The notes under the pieces: model-generated
What the model saw: the letters and a program-made list of their open reading frames with translations, nothing else
What the model was told of the DNA's origin: nothing
The model's database searches: none
Program-made: the position numbers and the translations under genes
Assembly (NCBI GenBank): GCA_017629515.1
Contig: JAGBXB010000004.1
Location: 1 to 33,459, forward strand
DNA length: 33,459 bases
DNA from: Lentisphaeria bacterium
GTDB taxonomy: Bacteria > Verrucomicrobiota > Lentisphaeria > Victivallales > UBA1829
Direction: 5' to 3'
Shown: piece after piece, positions 33,429-33,459 of the stretch
Numbering within the stretch: the stretch's first letter is position 1
Layout of the letters: every line of letters starts with the position of its first letter

Positions 33429-33459
33429 GGGGCTGTTGCAAAAGTGCAAAAAAGGTGAG
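33429..33459 (+). repeat. 31-nt direct repeat, right copy (cut by window end)
   Basis: Identical over all 31 nt to 33027-33057, 402 nt away. The window stops at its last base, so it is unknown if it continues into the CAGCCCC arm. Confidence 0.85.

Larger units (their letters stand above)
33003..33459. other. Non-coding, palindrome-rich end of the window
   Basis: No convincing gene lies here. The stretch is GC-richer than its surroundings, with runs of C and G. It contains two identical 31-nt direct repeats, at least four short hairpins and a nested inverted repeat, given separately. A frame at 33034-33249 exists but has no ribosome site and its product follows the repeats, so I do not call it. 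Confidence 0.7.

Noticed and set aside
33027..33459. CRISPR array
   Set aside because: The two direct repeats are 371 nt apart with structured, not unique-spacer, sequence between them, and no cas gene is present.
33027..33459. Intact insertion sequence
   Set aside because: The bounded block is about 400 nt and has no transposase; the end repeats are direct, not inverted.

Overview
The window reads as a chromosomal segment of a Gram-negative bacterium, most likely of the Lentisphaerota/PVC type. This assignment is an inference. It rests on a neutral-ceramidase-like protein, an AraC regulator, a reverse rubrerythrin, an N-terminally anchored solute-binding protein, a 29-residue bS22/mS38-like mini-protein, many short genes with clear AGGAGG-type ribosome sites, and a split ribosomal protein cluster. 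No rRNA, CRISPR array or intact transposase is visible.

Layout. 1-422: gene-free leader with inverted repeats and a promoter. 423-1391: AraC-type regulator. 1504-3688 (minus): two-gene polar amino acid ABC transporter, an ATPase plus a fused binding protein-permease. 3850-4980: PHP phosphoesterase and low-molecular-weight phosphatase. 5028-5858: anchored coiled-coil protein. 5937-13088: a fifteen-gene run from rplV to secY, closed by a strong terminator. It lacks rpsJ-rplC-rplD-rplW-rplB-rpsS upstream and rpmD between rpsE and rplO. 13366-14407: reverse rubrerythrin and PerR, an oxidative stress pair. 14411-21340 (minus): a tight five-gene unit (anchored solute-binding protein, GT-C glycosyltransferase, NagA-like deacetylase, OleB-like hydrolase, MetF with a zinc domain). 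21530-24655: cyclophilin and a two-lobed M16 peptidase. 24778-24867: mini ribosomal-type protein with its own promoter and terminator. 24979-27854: TPR protein and LD-carboxypeptidase. 27855-29411 (minus): HtrA/Deg protease. 29569-31029: DUF2851-type protein. 31198-31274: tRNA-Val(GAC). 31611-33002: ceramidase-like protein. 33027-33459: palindrome-rich non-coding cassette bounded by two identical 31-nt direct repeats.

Most notable points. The OleB-like hydrolase has lost its nucleophile (G116) and its catalytic histidine (R270), so it looks like a pseudoenzyme kept in an operon. The repeat cassette at the right end carries many three-base-loop hairpins and a nested cruciform, and its flanking repeat resembles the terminator hairpin at 1434-1477. 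The ribosomal operon is split in an unusual way. A tiny bS22/mS38-like gene sits as an independent transcription unit. I did not find a clearly new multi-gene defence or mobile system.
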